A stretch of 64,000 bases of DNA, from the NCBI RefSeq assembly GCF_017742835.1, contig NZ_CP072392.1, positions 4,898,180 to 4,962,179 of the forward strand, read 5' to 3'. Under the pieces are notes generated by a model. That model made no database searches and was not told the origin of the DNA. It was given only the letters and a program-made list of their open reading frames with translations. Origin of the DNA: Aquabacter sp. L1I39. GTDB taxonomy: Bacteria; Pseudomonadota; Alphaproteobacteria; Rhizobiales; Xanthobacteraceae. Shown here piece after piece: positions 16,589-26,184 of the stretch; within the stretch, counting starts at the first letter, position 1, and every line of letters starts with the position of its first letter. The position numbers and the translations under genes are program-made.

Positions 16589-18040
16589 ATGGAGAGCGTT
16601 ATGACGACCCGTCCCGTTTCCGATCGCACCACCGGCGCCGAGATGGTCTCTCGCCGCGCCGAAGGCTGGCGTCCGGATTCGTGGCGATTTTATCCGGTCG
16701 TCCAGGTGCCCTCGTATCCAGACCCCGCGCTCCTGAGCGAGGTGGAAGGCAAGATCGCCTCCTACCCGCCGCTGGTGTTCGCCGGCGAGGCGCGCCGCCT
16801 GAAGGCGCACCTGGCCAAGGTGGCGAAGGGTGAGGCGTTCCTGCTCCAGGGCGGCGACTGCGCCGAGAGCTTCGACGAGCACTCCGCCGACAACATCCGC
16901 GATTTCTTCCGCGTCTTCCTGCAAATGGCGGTGGTCCTCACCTTCTCCGGCGGCTCGCCGGTGGTGAAGGTGGGCCGCATCGCCGGCCAGTTCGCCAAGC
17001 CCCGCTCGGCGGACACGGAGACCGTCAATGGCGTGGAGCTGCCGAGCTATCGCGGCGACATCGTCAACGACATCGCCTTCACGCCGGACGCCCGCGTGCC
17101 CGATCCGCGCCGCCAGCTGGAGGCCTACCGCCAGTCGGCGGCGACCCTCAATCTGCTGCGCGCGTTTGCCTCGGGCGGCTATGCCAACCTCTCCAACGCC
17201 CATCAGTGGATGCTGGGCTTCGTGAAGGACAGCCCGCAGTCCCATCGCTACCAGGAACTGGCCAACCGCATCACCGAAGCGCTCGACTTCATGCGCGCCT
17301 GCGGGATCGACCCCCAGTCCCACCCGGAGATGCGGACCACGGACTTCTTCACCAGCCACGAGGCGCTGCTGCTGGGCTATGAGCAGGCGCTCACCCGGGT
17401 GGATTCCACCTCGGGCGACTGGTACGCCACCTCCGGCCACCTCTTGTGGATCGGCGATCGCACCCGCCAGCCGGACCATGCGCACGTGGAATATTTCCGC
17501 GGCATCCGCAATCCGATCGGCATCAAGTGCGGCCCCTCGCTGACGCCGGATGGCCTCATCCGTCTCCTGGACGTGCTCCAGCCCGACAATGAGGCCGGCC
17601 GCATCACCCTCATCTGCCGCTTCGGCGCCGAAAAGGTGGGCGACCACCTGCCGGCTCTGGTGCGCGCGGTGGAGAAGGAAGGCCGCACCGTGGTGTGGTC
17701 GTGCGATCCCATGCACGGCAACACCATCAAGGCTGGCTCCGGCTACAAGACCCGCCCGTTCGAGCGGATCCAGTCGGAGATCAAGACCTTCTTCGACGTG
17801 CATGCGGCCGAGGGCACCTATGCGGGCGGCGTGCATCTGGAAATGACCGGCAAGAACGTCACCGAATGCACCGGCGGCGCGCGGGCCATTTCCGATGAGG
17901 ACCTGCGGGACCGCTACCACACTTATTGCGATCCCCGCCTCAATGCGGAGCAGGCCATTGAGCTGGCTTTCCTGGTGGCGGAACTGCTGAAGCGCGAGCG
18001 CCTCTCGCGCGGGCGGCCGGAAGTGGCGGCGGCGGAGTGA
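16589..18040 (+). CDS. class II 3-deoxy-7-phosphoheptulonate (DAHP) synthase
   Basis: The 483-residue enzyme condenses phosphoenolpyruvate and erythrose 4-phosphate, the first step of the shikimate pathway. Plant-type (class II) motifs are clear: [47 protein letters not shown] and [15 protein letters not shown]. Length is normal for the class. ATG 16589 is preceded by GGAGGAG at a good distance; a second ATG at 16601 is possible but lacks this spacing. The gene appears to stand alone and is closed by a strong terminator. Confidence 0.96.
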   Translation: MESVMTTRPVSDRTTGAEMVSRRAEGWRPDSWRFYPVVQVPSYPDPALLSEVEGKIASYPPLVFAGEARRLKAHLAKVAKGEAFLLQGGDCAESFDEHSADNIRDFFRVFLQMAVVLTFSGGSPVVKVGRIAGQFAKPRSADTETVNGVELPSYRGDIVNDIAFTPDARVPDPRRQLEAYRQSAATLNLLRAFASGGYANLSNAHQWMLGFVKDSPQSHRYQELANRITEALDFMRACGIDPQSHPEMRTTDFFTSHEALLLGYEQALTRVDSTSGDWYATSGHLLWIGDRTRQPDHAHVEYFRGIRNPIGIKCGPSLTPDGLIRLLDVLQPDNEAGRITLICRFGAEKVGDHLPALVRAVEKEGRTVVWSCDPMHGNTIKAGSGYKTRPFERIQSEIKTFFDVHAAEGTYAGGVHLEMTGKNVTECTGGARAISDEDLRDRYHTYCDPRLNAEQAIELAFLVAELLKRERLSRGRPEVAAAE

Positions 18041-18076
18041 TCCGCCGGCCATTGGCCGTCATAGCCTGAAACAGGA

Positions 18077-18104
18077 AACGCCCCGGCCTTGGCTGGGGCG
18101 TTTT
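18077..18104 (+). terminator. rho-independent terminator after DAHP synthase
   Basis: AACGCCCC and GGGGCGTT form the stem around a short loop and are followed by a T run (18101-18104). It begins about 35 bases after the DAHP synthase stop and is close to the end of the convergent GNAT gene. Confidence 0.8.
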
Positions 18105-18121
18105 CGTTTGTGGAAGGGGGC

Positions 18122-18655
18122 TCAGCGCGCGGCGCTGGTCTGGTCCGCGCCGGCGGGCGCCACGCCCCGCGCCGGGCCGCTGACGCCTTGGAAGGCGCCG
18201 GGCTCAAGCTCGGCCACCAGCAGGCGTGCCGGGTCCACGGGGCCGGGCATCTGCACGCTGCCATGGGGAACCGGCTTGAAGCCGAACCGCCGGTAATAGG
18301 GCTCGTCGCCCACCAGCAGCACCAGCTTGTGACCGGCGGCGCGGGCCGCATCCATGGAGACGGTCATGAGCCGTCCGCCAATGCCCACGGTGCGAAACGG
18401 CGGTTCCACCGTGAGCGGCCCCAGCAGGAGAGCGGGCGTGTTGCCGATGGCGATGGGGGTCAGCCGCACCGAGCCCACCATCATGGTCCCCACATAGGCG
18501 GTGAAGGACAATTTAAGATCGTGGGGCGCCTGTTCCCGCAGCCGGAAGGCGGTGCGGGCGAACCGGCCGGGGCCGAAGGTGCGCCGGTGCAGCTTCTCGA
18601 TGGCGTCGGAGGCCGAGGGGGATTCGTGCGTGATCGTGAGCGGAAGTTCAGTCAT
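18122..18655 (-). CDS. GNAT-family N-acetyltransferase
   Basis: The 177-residue protein has the GNAT fold: LLGPLTVEPPFRTVGIGGRLM is the acetyl-CoA-binding strand and loop, followed by VLLVGDEPYYRRFGF, a sequence common in YhbS-like acetyltransferases. I chose ATG 18655 (MTELPLTITHES); the open frame to 18751 lacks family similarity. The acceptor substrate is unknown. It is convergent with DAHP synthase. Confidence 0.85.
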   Translation of the reverse strand: MTELPLTITHESPSASDAIEKLHRRTFGPGRFARTAFRLREQAPHDLKLSFTAYVGTMMVGSVRLTPIAIGNTPALLLGPLTVEPPFRTVGIGGRLMTVSMDAARAAGHKLVLLVGDEPYYRRFGFKPVPHGSVQMPGPVDPARLLVAELEPGAFQGVSGPARGVAPAGADQTSAAR

Positions 18656-19006
18656 GGGAGCAACCGGGCGAGAACGAGCATCCCGCCCCGGCGCGAGAGG
18701 CCGGTCAGGCGGGCAGGAACAGGCGGGCGTGCGCCGCAAGGCGCGCCACATCCGTTCGTCGTCGCAGGCTGACCGGGTTCATCAGGGATCCTTGCCCGGC
18801 CCGAAATGCCGGTGAGCGCGCCGATAGCATGCCCGCAAGAGCAGGTCTAGAGATGCGCCCTTGGCGTGGCCGGCGCGCGGGACGGGAATTTGGGCACCAA
18901 AAAATGGCACGGCCGACCCGAGGGCCGGCCGGCGTTCGCTTGGAAGGGCAGGGCGGACGGCCCCGGCGCGGCCTGCCTCTGGGAAAGGCGCCAAAACAAA
19001 GTGGGA
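18656..19006. other. intergenic, no supported gene
   Basis: About 350 bases upstream of the GNAT gene and downstream of the adhesin. Open frames here are short and Arg-rich without ribosome sites or recognisable domains. It presumably holds the GNAT promoter, but no clear -35/-10 pair is visible. Confidence 0.4.
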
Positions 19007-19043
19007 GATCGCTTCAGCCTCGCCATGAAGCGCTGAAGCGATC
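19007..19043 (-). terminator. terminator hairpin of the adhesin gene
   Basis: GATCGCTTCAGC (19007-19018) is perfectly complementary to GCTGAAGCGATC (19032-19043). On the minus strand the hairpin starts seven bases after the adhesin stop and is followed by a pyrimidine-rich stretch with TTTGTTTT, fitting a rho-independent terminator. Confidence 0.75.
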
Positions 19044-19049
19044 CCGGCG

Positions 19050-22000
19050 TCAGATCAGGAAATCCTGCTGCGTCTGCGTCTGGTAATGGCCGTGCATGGC
19101 CACGCTTCCCATGAGGGCATTGGCAAGGCCGATGAGGTCCATCTCCAGATCGCCATAGGCGGCGTGATCGGCCTGTGTCGGCGCACGGCCGAGGAGGGCC
19201 TCATAGACCGTGCCGGCGGTCAGATGGGCGGCATCCTGCGCGCCATGGCCGGCGGCCACCGCTTCCGGCGAAAGCATGAAGGCGATGGCGATCTCGCCCA
19301 TGCTGGCACCCGCCTGATAGTCCGCCAGGTGCGCGGTTAGGCCGCTTTCTTCACCCTGGCGACCCAGAATCTGGGTGTAGAGGGCGCCGATCCATTCCAG
19401 GTCGGAATTCTGCACCAGGTCGATGGTCATGTCGTCGAACTGCACATGCTCCACATTCTTCAGAATGGCGCCGAGAAGGACACCATCGCTCGGCAGGTTC
19501 GGCGCGGTGGTCGGCTTCACGGTCCAGTGCACGCCGTCCTGTTCGATGGAATAGTCCGCCCGGTTGCCCGAGAACACCGCCGTGTCATCGCCGGTGCGCC
19601 CGTCCATCACATCCGCGCCGCCCTTGCTGATCAGCAGATCGTCGAGCACCCCGCCCTGGAGCGTGTCGGCACCGGTGGTGCCGGTGACGGTGCCGGCCGT
19701 CACTTCGCCCACGCTGAAGTCGAGGGCGTCGGCGCTGGGCACGTGCTCAAGCATTTCCGGGGCGTGGACGAAGTGGGCGGCCACCTCCGCCATGGAGACG
19801 CCTTGGGCGAGCTGGGTCTTGTGATAGGCGAGGCCCTCCGCATCCGGCTCGCGGCTGAACAGGGTGCGGTAGAGCTGCTCCACGGTGACCTCCCCTGCCG
19901 CCGCCCCGGTGCCGTTGGCGATGGCCTCGGGGGACGTGAGGAAGGAAAGGGCGATGTCGCCGGGTGACACGCCCCGCTCCACCAGCCCGGCATAGTGCTG
20001 GATGCCGCCGAGGTCGGCTTGCCGGCCCAGCACCTTGCTATAGAGCGCGGCGATCCAGCCGACGCTCTCGGGCACGGTGACATCCACCGTGCCGTCGGCG
20101 AAGGCGATGTGCTCCACATTCACCAGCACGTCCACGTCTGTGCCGTCGGCGCGCGCCCGCACAACGGTGACGGCGCGGTCGTGGATGATCTCGTAATCGG
20201 CCTCGTTGCCGTCGAAGCGGGCGCTGTCGGTGCCGCGGCCGCCATGCAGCAGGTCGCGGCCGGGTCCGCCGAAGACGATGTCGTCGCCGTCCTCGCCGAA
20301 GATGCGGTCATCGCCGGTGGTGGACCCTACCGTGTCGTTGCCGCCGCCCGCATGGAGGTCATCGTCGTCGGCGCCCAGCACGATGGTCTGAGCCGCGTCG
20401 TCGGCAAACACCATCTGGGACCCGGCGCCGCCGCCGAGCGTCACCGTCCCCACCACCGCGGCGAAGGCCACGTTCTCGAACTGGATCTGCGTGCCCGAAG
20501 GCAGGGCGCTGGCATCCACGACGAGGGCGGTGGGCGCGGTGCCGTCCGGCCCGCGGACCACAATGGGGGCGTCCACGGCCGCCCCTTCCGCGACCGTGAG
20601 CACCAGCGTCTGCACCACCAGCGCCGTGTCGGCGGGCAGGTCGGCCAGGAAGCCCTTGCCGCCTTCGGAGAGCTGGATTTGGTCGGTCGAGCCGTCCGGG
20701 GTGTGCAGGCGGATCTGCGCGATCAGCTCCTCCAGGCTCGCCGCGCTGCCGAGCGGCGCCGGCGCGCCGTCAGCGGTGAGGCCGACGCCCGCCGGAAGGC
20801 GGGCCGAAAGCAATGCCGCGTCCCCTTCGCCCACGAGTGGGATGTCCGTCGGGACGGTGACGTCCTGGGGCGACACGCTCACGGTCTGCTTCACGCTGCC
20901 GTCCGGCTGGGTCTCCTTGACGGTGGTGACGACGGCGCCCTCCACATCCACCGTGGTGCCGGAGGGCGTGGACACCTTGAAGACCACTTTGTCCGACGTC
21001 AGACCGCCCACGCCGTCGGAAACGCTGATCTCCACCTCGGCCGTGCCGTCCACCCGGGGGGTGAAGGTCGCGGCCTTCAACTGGGCCTGGATCTGCTCCG
21101 CCGTGCCCGAAAGCTGGATCCCGTCCGTGGCGGCGTCGGCGTCCACCAGCCCGCTCAGCGTGCCGTTCACCGCCGTCAAGGTGAGGGTGAAGCTCGCGCT
21201 GTCCGGATCGGTGAAAGTGAAGGCGGGCAGGGCGCCCGCCTTGCCGGCGATGGCGGATACCGCCGTCTGCGGCAGGCCGGCGAGCACCGGCGCGTCGTTC
21301 GCGTCGGTGAGGTTGACGGTCACGGTGAGCGTGCTGTCGGCGATGGTGTCCGCGTCCTCGTCGTCCACCGTGACGGTGAGGGTGAGTTTGGGGGTGGTCT
21401 CGAAATTCAGCTTCGAGGCGTCATGGACGGTGATGATGCCGGTCTTCACGTCGAGCGCGAAGGCGCCGTCGGCGCTGATGACCGTGCTGGCTTCGCTGCC
21501 GGCGCTTCCCGCACTGCCGGAACTGCTAAAGCTGTCGAGAGAAGATGGGGCGACCTCGTCCGTCGACTTCGTGTCGACGACAGCCGCGCTCCCGAAGCCG
21601 AAGGTGAGGCCGTCCGTGTCGCCGGAGACGGAGAGTTGGGCGACCACCGTCCCGGCCGGGCTGTTCTCCGCCAGGCTGACGGCGGTGGGGCCGGTGAGAA
21701 CCGGGTCCAGGTCGGCGACGGTGATCCGCAGCGGCACCGGCTCGGGATCGTCGGACGCGAGCTCGCCGTCAAAGGCGGACATCGAGAAGGCCTCAAGAAT
21801 GCCCACGGTATTGGCCGGCGGGGTCCAGATGACCGCCGAGGTCGGGCTGATCGCCGTCTGTCCGGCGACGGCGGCGACCCCATCCACCGTGAGCGTGCCG
21901 GAGCCGAGCGCCATCACCTTGAAGGAGACGGTGTCGCCGTCCGGATCGGACACGGTGGCGATCTTCAGCAGGTCATTATAGGTCAGGTGGATCGCCTTGC

Positions 22001-25000
22001 CTTCGGGCGGCAAGGACAGGGCGAAGTTCGCCTTGCCGTAGATCACATAGGCGGCGCCGGAATAGTCGTCATTGGCATTGGCCGCGCCCACGAGAATGTC
22101 GTCGAGGCCGTCTCCGTTGACATCGCCCGCCGCCGAAACGGAGAAGCCGGCCATGTCGGTGGCCGACGCGCCCGCCAGCATCACCCCCTGTTCCGCCGTC
22201 AGGGTCGCGAGATTGATGGTGCCGAGCTGCGCCTGGGTGCCGAAGATCACATAGGCGGCGCCGGAATCCGTCCCGTTGACGTCGGCGATGACCGAGGAAA
22301 CCAGGAGGTCGTCGATGCCGTCGCCATTCACGTCCCCGGCGCTGGAGACGGCGTAGCCGAGCTCATCTCCCTTGACGGCGCCGACAATCTTGAAGCCGGT
22401 TTCGGAGGTGAGGGTACTGAGCGGGATGTCCGAGCGGTCACCCGTCTTGCCATAGACCACATAGGCGGCGCCATTGCCGCCTTCGGCCTTGGTGCTGCTC
22501 ACGATCATGTCGGCGACGCCGTCGCCATTCACGTCGCCCGCGTCCGACACGGAAAGGCCGGCGGTGTTCTGCGGCGTCGCGCCGATGATGCGGAAGCCCA
22601 TGGAACTCGTCAGCGCCGTGGTCGAGAAGCCAGAGAGCCCTCCGGCCTTGCCATAGACCACGAACGCGGCTCCGGAATTGCTGCCGTTGAGGTCGGAGCC
22701 CGAGGAGCCGACGATGAAGTCGTCGATCCCGTCCCCGTTGACGTCGCCGAGTCCGGAGACGGAGATGCCGAGATTGTCATAGGGCCGGCCGCCAATGGCG
22801 AAGCCAGCGTCGGTCGAAAGCTGGGAAACGTTGAGGTCGCCGAGCCCGTCCTTCTTGCCATAGAGCACGAAGGCGCCACCGGAGTAGGTGGCCGAGACGC
22901 CGGCGAGACTGGCGCCGACGATCAGGTCTTCGATGCCATCATGGTTGATGTCGCCGGCTGCCGAGACCGACGTGCCCAGGCGGCCATTCGCAAAGCTGGA
23001 GCTGATCTTGAAGCCGTCGGCGGCGGCGAGGCCGGCGAGATCGATGTCGCTTTGGCCCCCAGTCTTGCCGTAGACCACATAGGCGGCCCCTGCCCGTCCG
23101 TCAGCATAGCGGGCGCCCACGATCAGGTCGTGAATGCCGTCCCCGTTCACGTCGCCGGCGGTCGAGACGGAATATCCCGCCTGGTCCCCCTCGGCGGCGC
23201 CGGTGATCTTGAAGCCCTGCGCGGCGGTGAGGCTCGCGAGGGACAGGCTGTCGAGCCCGCCTTGCTTGCCATAGATCACATAGGCGGTGCCGCCCGTCGG
23301 CGCGCCGGAGGTGTCGATCGCGCCAACGATGATGTCGTCGATGCCGTCCCCATTCACGTCGCCGGCCTTGGACACGGAGATACCGAGCGAGGCATCGGCC
23401 TTCGCCCCGGTGAGGACGACGCCATCCGATACGGGCATCCGCCCGAGGTCGGCAATGTTGAGCACGGCCCCGGTGGCCTTGATGACCGGCGCCTCGTTCA
23501 CGTCGGTCAGGTTCACTGTCATGGTGAGCGTGCTGTCGGGCGTGTTGTCCGCGTCCTCGTCGTCGACCGTGACGGTGAGGGTGAATTTGGGGGTGGTCTC
23601 GAAATTTAGTTTCGAGGCGTCATGGACGGTGATCTCGCCGGTTCTGGTGTCGAGGGCGAAGGCGCCGTCCGCGCTGATCACCGTGCCGGTATCGCTGCCA
23701 ACACTTCCAACACTTCCAACACTTCCAACACTTCCAACACTTCCAACGCTACCCTCGCTTTTGAGGGAAAGCGTGGCGACCGTGTCTTGCGGCGACTCGG
23801 TGGCGACGACGGCAACGGCGCTGCCGAAGCCGAAGGTGAGACCGTCCGTGTCGCCGGAGACAGCGAGCTTGGTGACCGCCGAACCGGCCGGGCTGTTCTC
23901 CGCCAAAGTGACGGACACGGGGCCGTCGAGGCTCGGATTCGTGTCGGCCACGGTGATCATGAAGGTCCGGCTGCCCGTGCTCACGGAGGTGCCGTCAAAG
24001 GCCGCGACGCTCAGCGCGGGGACGTTTCCGAAGCTGTTGGCGGGCGGCGTCCATTCCACCTTGGCGGAGGCGTCGATGATGTCGCCCTCTTGGGCGGCCT
24101 CGCCATTGACAGTCAGGGGGCCCGTGTGGATGCCGAGGATCTTGTAGCTGACGGGGTCGCCGTCCGGGTCGCCCGTCACGGTGGCGAGCGCGCCAATATC
24201 CAGGCTGACAGGCTTGCCCTCCTCTCCGAACGCCTGGTTCGATCCTTCCGTCAGGATCGGCGCGTCATTCACCGGGGTGACGGTGAGGGTCTTCTGCGCC
24301 TCCGAGGTGCCGCCGAAGGGGTCGGTCGCGGCGAAGGTGATGGTCCGCTCCGCTGTGGTGGGGGTGTCGGAGATGTTCTCATATGTGACCGCCGCCAGCG
24401 CCGCCCGCCACTGTTCCAACGTCGCGGTGCCGGAGGCCGAGGTCAGGGTCAGTCTGCCGCTATTGGGGCTGAACACGCCGGTGATGTCGCCCGTCCCGGA
24501 GGTGCCGACAAATGCCAGCCTGTCCTCGCCGCCCACATAGCCCGCTGCGATCTTCACCTCCGCGAAAGCCAGCGTGCCGTCGTCGGCGTCGGAGAGGGTG
24601 AGGCCCTCGTCCAGGGGGGTGACAATGCCTTCCTGGGCGGCCACACCCGCGCCCGACACGTCGATCGCCGGTGGCAGGTCGATGATGATCCTGGCGGGGG
24701 TCAGCGAATTGGCCGCGCCCGGGGCCGGCAGGATCAGGGATGCGCTGACGCCCTCGGCGGTCTTGATCATGCCGCCGTCCAGCAAAAGGGCATCGGTGCC
24801 CGTCACGTCCAGCGCCGCGCTCTTGTCACCGTCCGCAACGGTATAGCTGAAGGTGAGCCCCTTGCCGCCGGAGCCGGAGACATAGGTCGCGAACCTGTCC
24901 GTGGTGCCGGTCTCCAGCTTGAGCTTCGGAGTGCCCGCGCTGGTGTCCACCGTCACGTCGGTGTCGAAGGTGACGGTGATCTCGATCTTGTCCCCGGCGC

Positions 25001-25247
25001 CATGCAGGCCGCTCGCGGCGCTTGTGCCGAGCCCGGTGACGGACGCGGTGGACGCCACGCCGTCGGAGGAGGCAGAGCCCTGGATCTCGGAGGTCCTGTC
25101 AACGGGCTGATCCGAGAGAGCGGTCATGGGCGCAGAGGGGGAAGAGGGGGAAGAGGTTGAAGAGGTTGAAGAGGTTGAAGAGGGAGAGGAGGTGGATGAA
25201 CGGGCGATGCCACCATCGGTCTTGGCGCTCGTATCCGTGACGGACAT
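19050..25247 (-). CDS. giant secreted RTX-type adhesin with cadherin-like, FG-GAP and DUF4214 modules
   Basis: The 2065-residue protein has no Sec signal; a Ser/Thr-rich N-terminus with SST repeats (about 15-40) comes first. Cadherin-like/Ig-like domains follow (about 70-600), marked by VNDAPIL, VNEAPVI and ENSPAGS. Seven FG-GAP repeats (about 610-1075, each with a GDVNGDG-like calcium loop) could close one seven-bladed integrin-type propeller. More cadherin-like domains follow, then RTX nonapeptides (GGGNDTVG, GEDGDDIVFGG; about 1626-1675), and DUF4214 segments (YSKVLGRQADLGGIQHY and two others) alternating with a second RTX block to the end. This layout is typical of proteins secreted by type I systems and bound to the surface or matrix, probably calcium-dependent. 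No secretion genes are adjacent. AGAGGA precedes the ATG. Confidence 0.9.
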   Translation of the reverse strand: MSVTDTSAKTDGGIARSSTSSPSSTSSTSSTSSPSSPSAPMTALSDQPVDRTSEIQGSASSDGVASTASVTGLGTSAASGLHGAGDKIEITVTFDTDVTVDTSAGTPKLKLETGTTDRFATYVSGSGGKGLTFSYTVADGDKSAALDVTGTDALLLDGGMIKTAEGVSASLILPAPGAANSLTPARIIIDLPPAIDVSGAGVAAQEGIVTPLDEGLTLSDADDGTLAFAEVKIAAGYVGGEDRLAFVGTSGTGDITGVFSPNSGRLTLTSASGTATLEQWRAALAAVTYENISDTPTTAERTITFAATDPFGGTSEAQKTLTVTPVNDAPILTEGSNQAFGEEGKPVSLDIGALATVTGDPDGDPVSYKILGIHTGPLTVNGEAAQEGDIIDASAKVEWTPPANSFGNVPALSVAAFDGTSVSTGSRTFMITVADTNPSLDGPVSVTLAENSPAGSAVTKLAVSGDTDGLTFGFGSAVAVVATESPQDTVATLSLKSEGSVGSVGSVGSVGSVGSVGSDTGTVISADGAFALDTRTGEITVHDASKLNFETTPKFTLTVTVDDEDADNTPDSTLTMTVNLTDVNEAPVIKATGAVLNIADLGRMPVSDGVVLTGAKADASLGISVSKAGDVNGDGIDDIIVGAIDTSGAPTGGTAYVIYGKQGGLDSLSLASLTAAQGFKITGAAEGDQAGYSVSTAGDVNGDGIHDLIVGARYADGRAGAAYVVYGKTGGQSDIDLAGLAAADGFKISSSFANGRLGTSVSAAGDINHDGIEDLIVGASLAGVSATYSGGAFVLYGKKDGLGDLNVSQLSTDAGFAIGGRPYDNLGISVSGLGDVNGDGIDDFIVGSSGSDLNGSNSGAAFVVYGKAGGLSGFSTTALTSSMGFRIIGATPQNTAGLSVSDAGDVNGDGVADMIVSSTKAEGGNGAAYVVYGKTGDRSDIPLSTLTSETGFKIVGAVKGDELGYAVSSAGDVNGDGIDDLLVSSVIADVNGTDSGAAYVIFGTQAQLGTINLATLTAEQGVMLAGASATDMAGFSVSAAGDVNGDGLDDILVGAANANDDYSGAAYVIYGKANFALSLPPEGKAIHLTYNDLLKIATVSDPDGDTVSFKVMALGSGTLTVDGVAAVAGQTAISPTSAVIWTPPANTVGILEAFSMSAFDGELASDDPEPVPLRITVADLDPVLTGPTAVSLAENSPAGTVVAQLSVSGDTDGLTFGFGSAAVVDTKSTDEVAPSSLDSFSSSGSAGSAGSEASTVISADGAFALDVKTGIITVHDASKLNFETTPKLTLTVTVDDEDADTIADSTLTVTVNLTDANDAPVLAGLPQTAVSAIAGKAGALPAFTFTDPDSASFTLTLTAVNGTLSGLVDADAATDGIQLSGTAEQIQAQLKAATFTPRVDGTAEVEISVSDGVGGLTSDKVVFKVSTPSGTTVDVEGAVVTTVKETQPDGSVKQTVSVSPQDVTVPTDIPLVGEGDAALLSARLPAGVGLTADGAPAPLGSAASLEELIAQIRLHTPDGSTDQIQLSEGGKGFLADLPADTALVVQTLVLTVAEGAAVDAPIVVRGPDGTAPTALVVDASALPSGTQIQFENVAFAAVVGTVTLGGGAGSQMVFADDAAQTIVLGADDDDLHAGGGNDTVGSTTGDDRIFGEDGDDIVFGGPGRDLLHGGRGTDSARFDGNEADYEIIHDRAVTVVRARADGTDVDVLVNVEHIAFADGTVDVTVPESVGWIAALYSKVLGRQADLGGIQHYAGLVERGVSPGDIALSFLTSPEAIANGTGAAAGEVTVEQLYRTLFSREPDAEGLAYHKTQLAQGVSMAEVAAHFVHAPEMLEHVPSADALDFSVGEVTAGTVTGTTGADTLQGGVLDDLLISKGGADVMDGRTGDDTAVFSGNRADYSIEQDGVHWTVKPTTAPNLPSDGVLLGAILKNVEHVQFDDMTIDLVQNSDLEWIGALYTQILGRQGEESGLTAHLADYQAGASMGEIAIAFMLSPEAVAAGHGAQDAAHLTAGTVYEALLGRAPTQADHAAYGDLEMDLIGLANALMGSVAMHGHYQTQTQQDFLI
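23703..23747. repeat. five perfect 9-bp tandem repeats inside the adhesin gene
   Basis: Five uninterrupted copies of ACTTCCAAC on the plus strand encode a run of GSV triplets (about residue 500) in a linker of the adhesin. The unit is three codons long, so copy-number change would alter linker length without a frameshift. Confidence 0.9.
25152..25178. repeat. three 9-bp tandem repeats near the adhesin N-terminus
   Basis: Three perfect copies of AGAGGTTGA (plus strand) encode SST triplets in the Ser/Thr-rich N-terminus of the adhesin, with imperfect copies on both sides. As with the other tract, unit size keeps the frame. Confidence 0.85.
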
Positions 25248-26080
25248 GTGAAGATCCTCTGGTCTGTGTGAGGCGTTCTGCGGCGCGGTGCGCAGAGCAG
25301 GGCGGATGAGATTTCAGGCGCAGCCGGCCTTAAGCGTCCGGTGGGCGATGGCGGGGCGGCTGCTGGCGCGAGCGGCTGCCGGCGGCATCCGTTGCTCCGA
25401 AGGGAGGAGGGCAATGCCAGGAGAGCCGCGGCGCGGTCCTCGCCTTCCCGTTTCAGCCCAGATGGGCGTCGCACCACATGAAGGGATCGCGCGCAGGTCT
25501 CCGGCCGCCGCCCAGTGGTTTCACGCGCGCGGTGTGAGACGCGCCCGGGACAACGGAGTGGGAAGGCACGGCTTGAGAGCCTACTTTTCGGGCGCCCCGC
25601 CAACGTGCGGAAGGCGTGCGGAAGTTAGGGGGGGAGGAGGACGCCCAATGGCCCGGTCGCGGATCTTGCCGTCGATCCCCATTGTCCCGTGGCATCGATG
25701 GATGCCGGCCAAGGGCTATGCCTCAGCGTTCTGATATCGATCGCGAATGTCATCATTGCCGTGGCCCCCACCGAACGGAATGCGCAAATCGTGTCTTCGT
25801 CCTTGCCGGCAGGTAAAGCCTCCTGCCGCAGCGCCACAAAAAATGGGCCCCTACCACCCCGACCCACGGGCGCTTGCAACCTGCGAACCTGCAGTCACGG
25901 ATGGATGGGACGTGTGGCTTAACCCTCAGGTTGCTGGCGGAACTGAGAAAACTCCCTGTCGCTTCGTTTCTAGTGGCTCTTTGTGGCACTGCGGTAACGG
26001 GGCCATGACGGTTCTCCCGTAGGGGAAGCGGGCGCGTGCGGTGCGGCAGGGCCCATGTGACCGAAGCGGTGCCCCAAAAT
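25248..26080. other. long intergenic region upstream of adhesin, no supported gene
   Basis: About 830 bases without a convincing gene. Several open frames exist on both strands but they are low-complexity and share no domain I recognise. The part next to 25247 should hold the adhesin promoter and 5' leader. The length of the leader region fits a tightly controlled surface protein, but I see no defined operator. Confidence 0.4.
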
Positions 26081-26112
26081 GCGACGGGCGCCCTCAAGGG
26101 GCGCCCGCTTCG
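26081..26112 (-). terminator. hairpin downstream of SIMPL gene
   Basis: GGGCGCCC-type arms on both sides of TCAA form a strong GC hairpin; on the minus strand it is followed by TCGCATTTTGG. It lies about 70 bases beyond the SIMPL-domain gene stop, so it may end that transcript. Confidence 0.5.
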
Positions 26113-26184
26113 TCTGCGAGCTTGCGCTCGTCATCTGCAATTTGGCTCCTGCCATCGCGGGCGGAGCAGGCAGGACCTGGCCTC

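Noticed and set aside
19995..23609. 1204-codon open frame on the plus strand
   Set aside because: It is antisense to the repeat-rich adhesin gene; composition is Gly/Arg/His/Val-rich with no domain, as expected for a shadow of a high-GC gene.
23703..23747. Possible CRISPR-like tandem array
   Set aside because: The 9-bp units are contiguous, lack spacers and encode GSV repeats in frame within the adhesin.
25288..25734. 148-codon plus-strand frame in the long gap upstream of the adhesin
   Set aside because: Arg/Ala-rich, no ribosome site or domain; considered chance.
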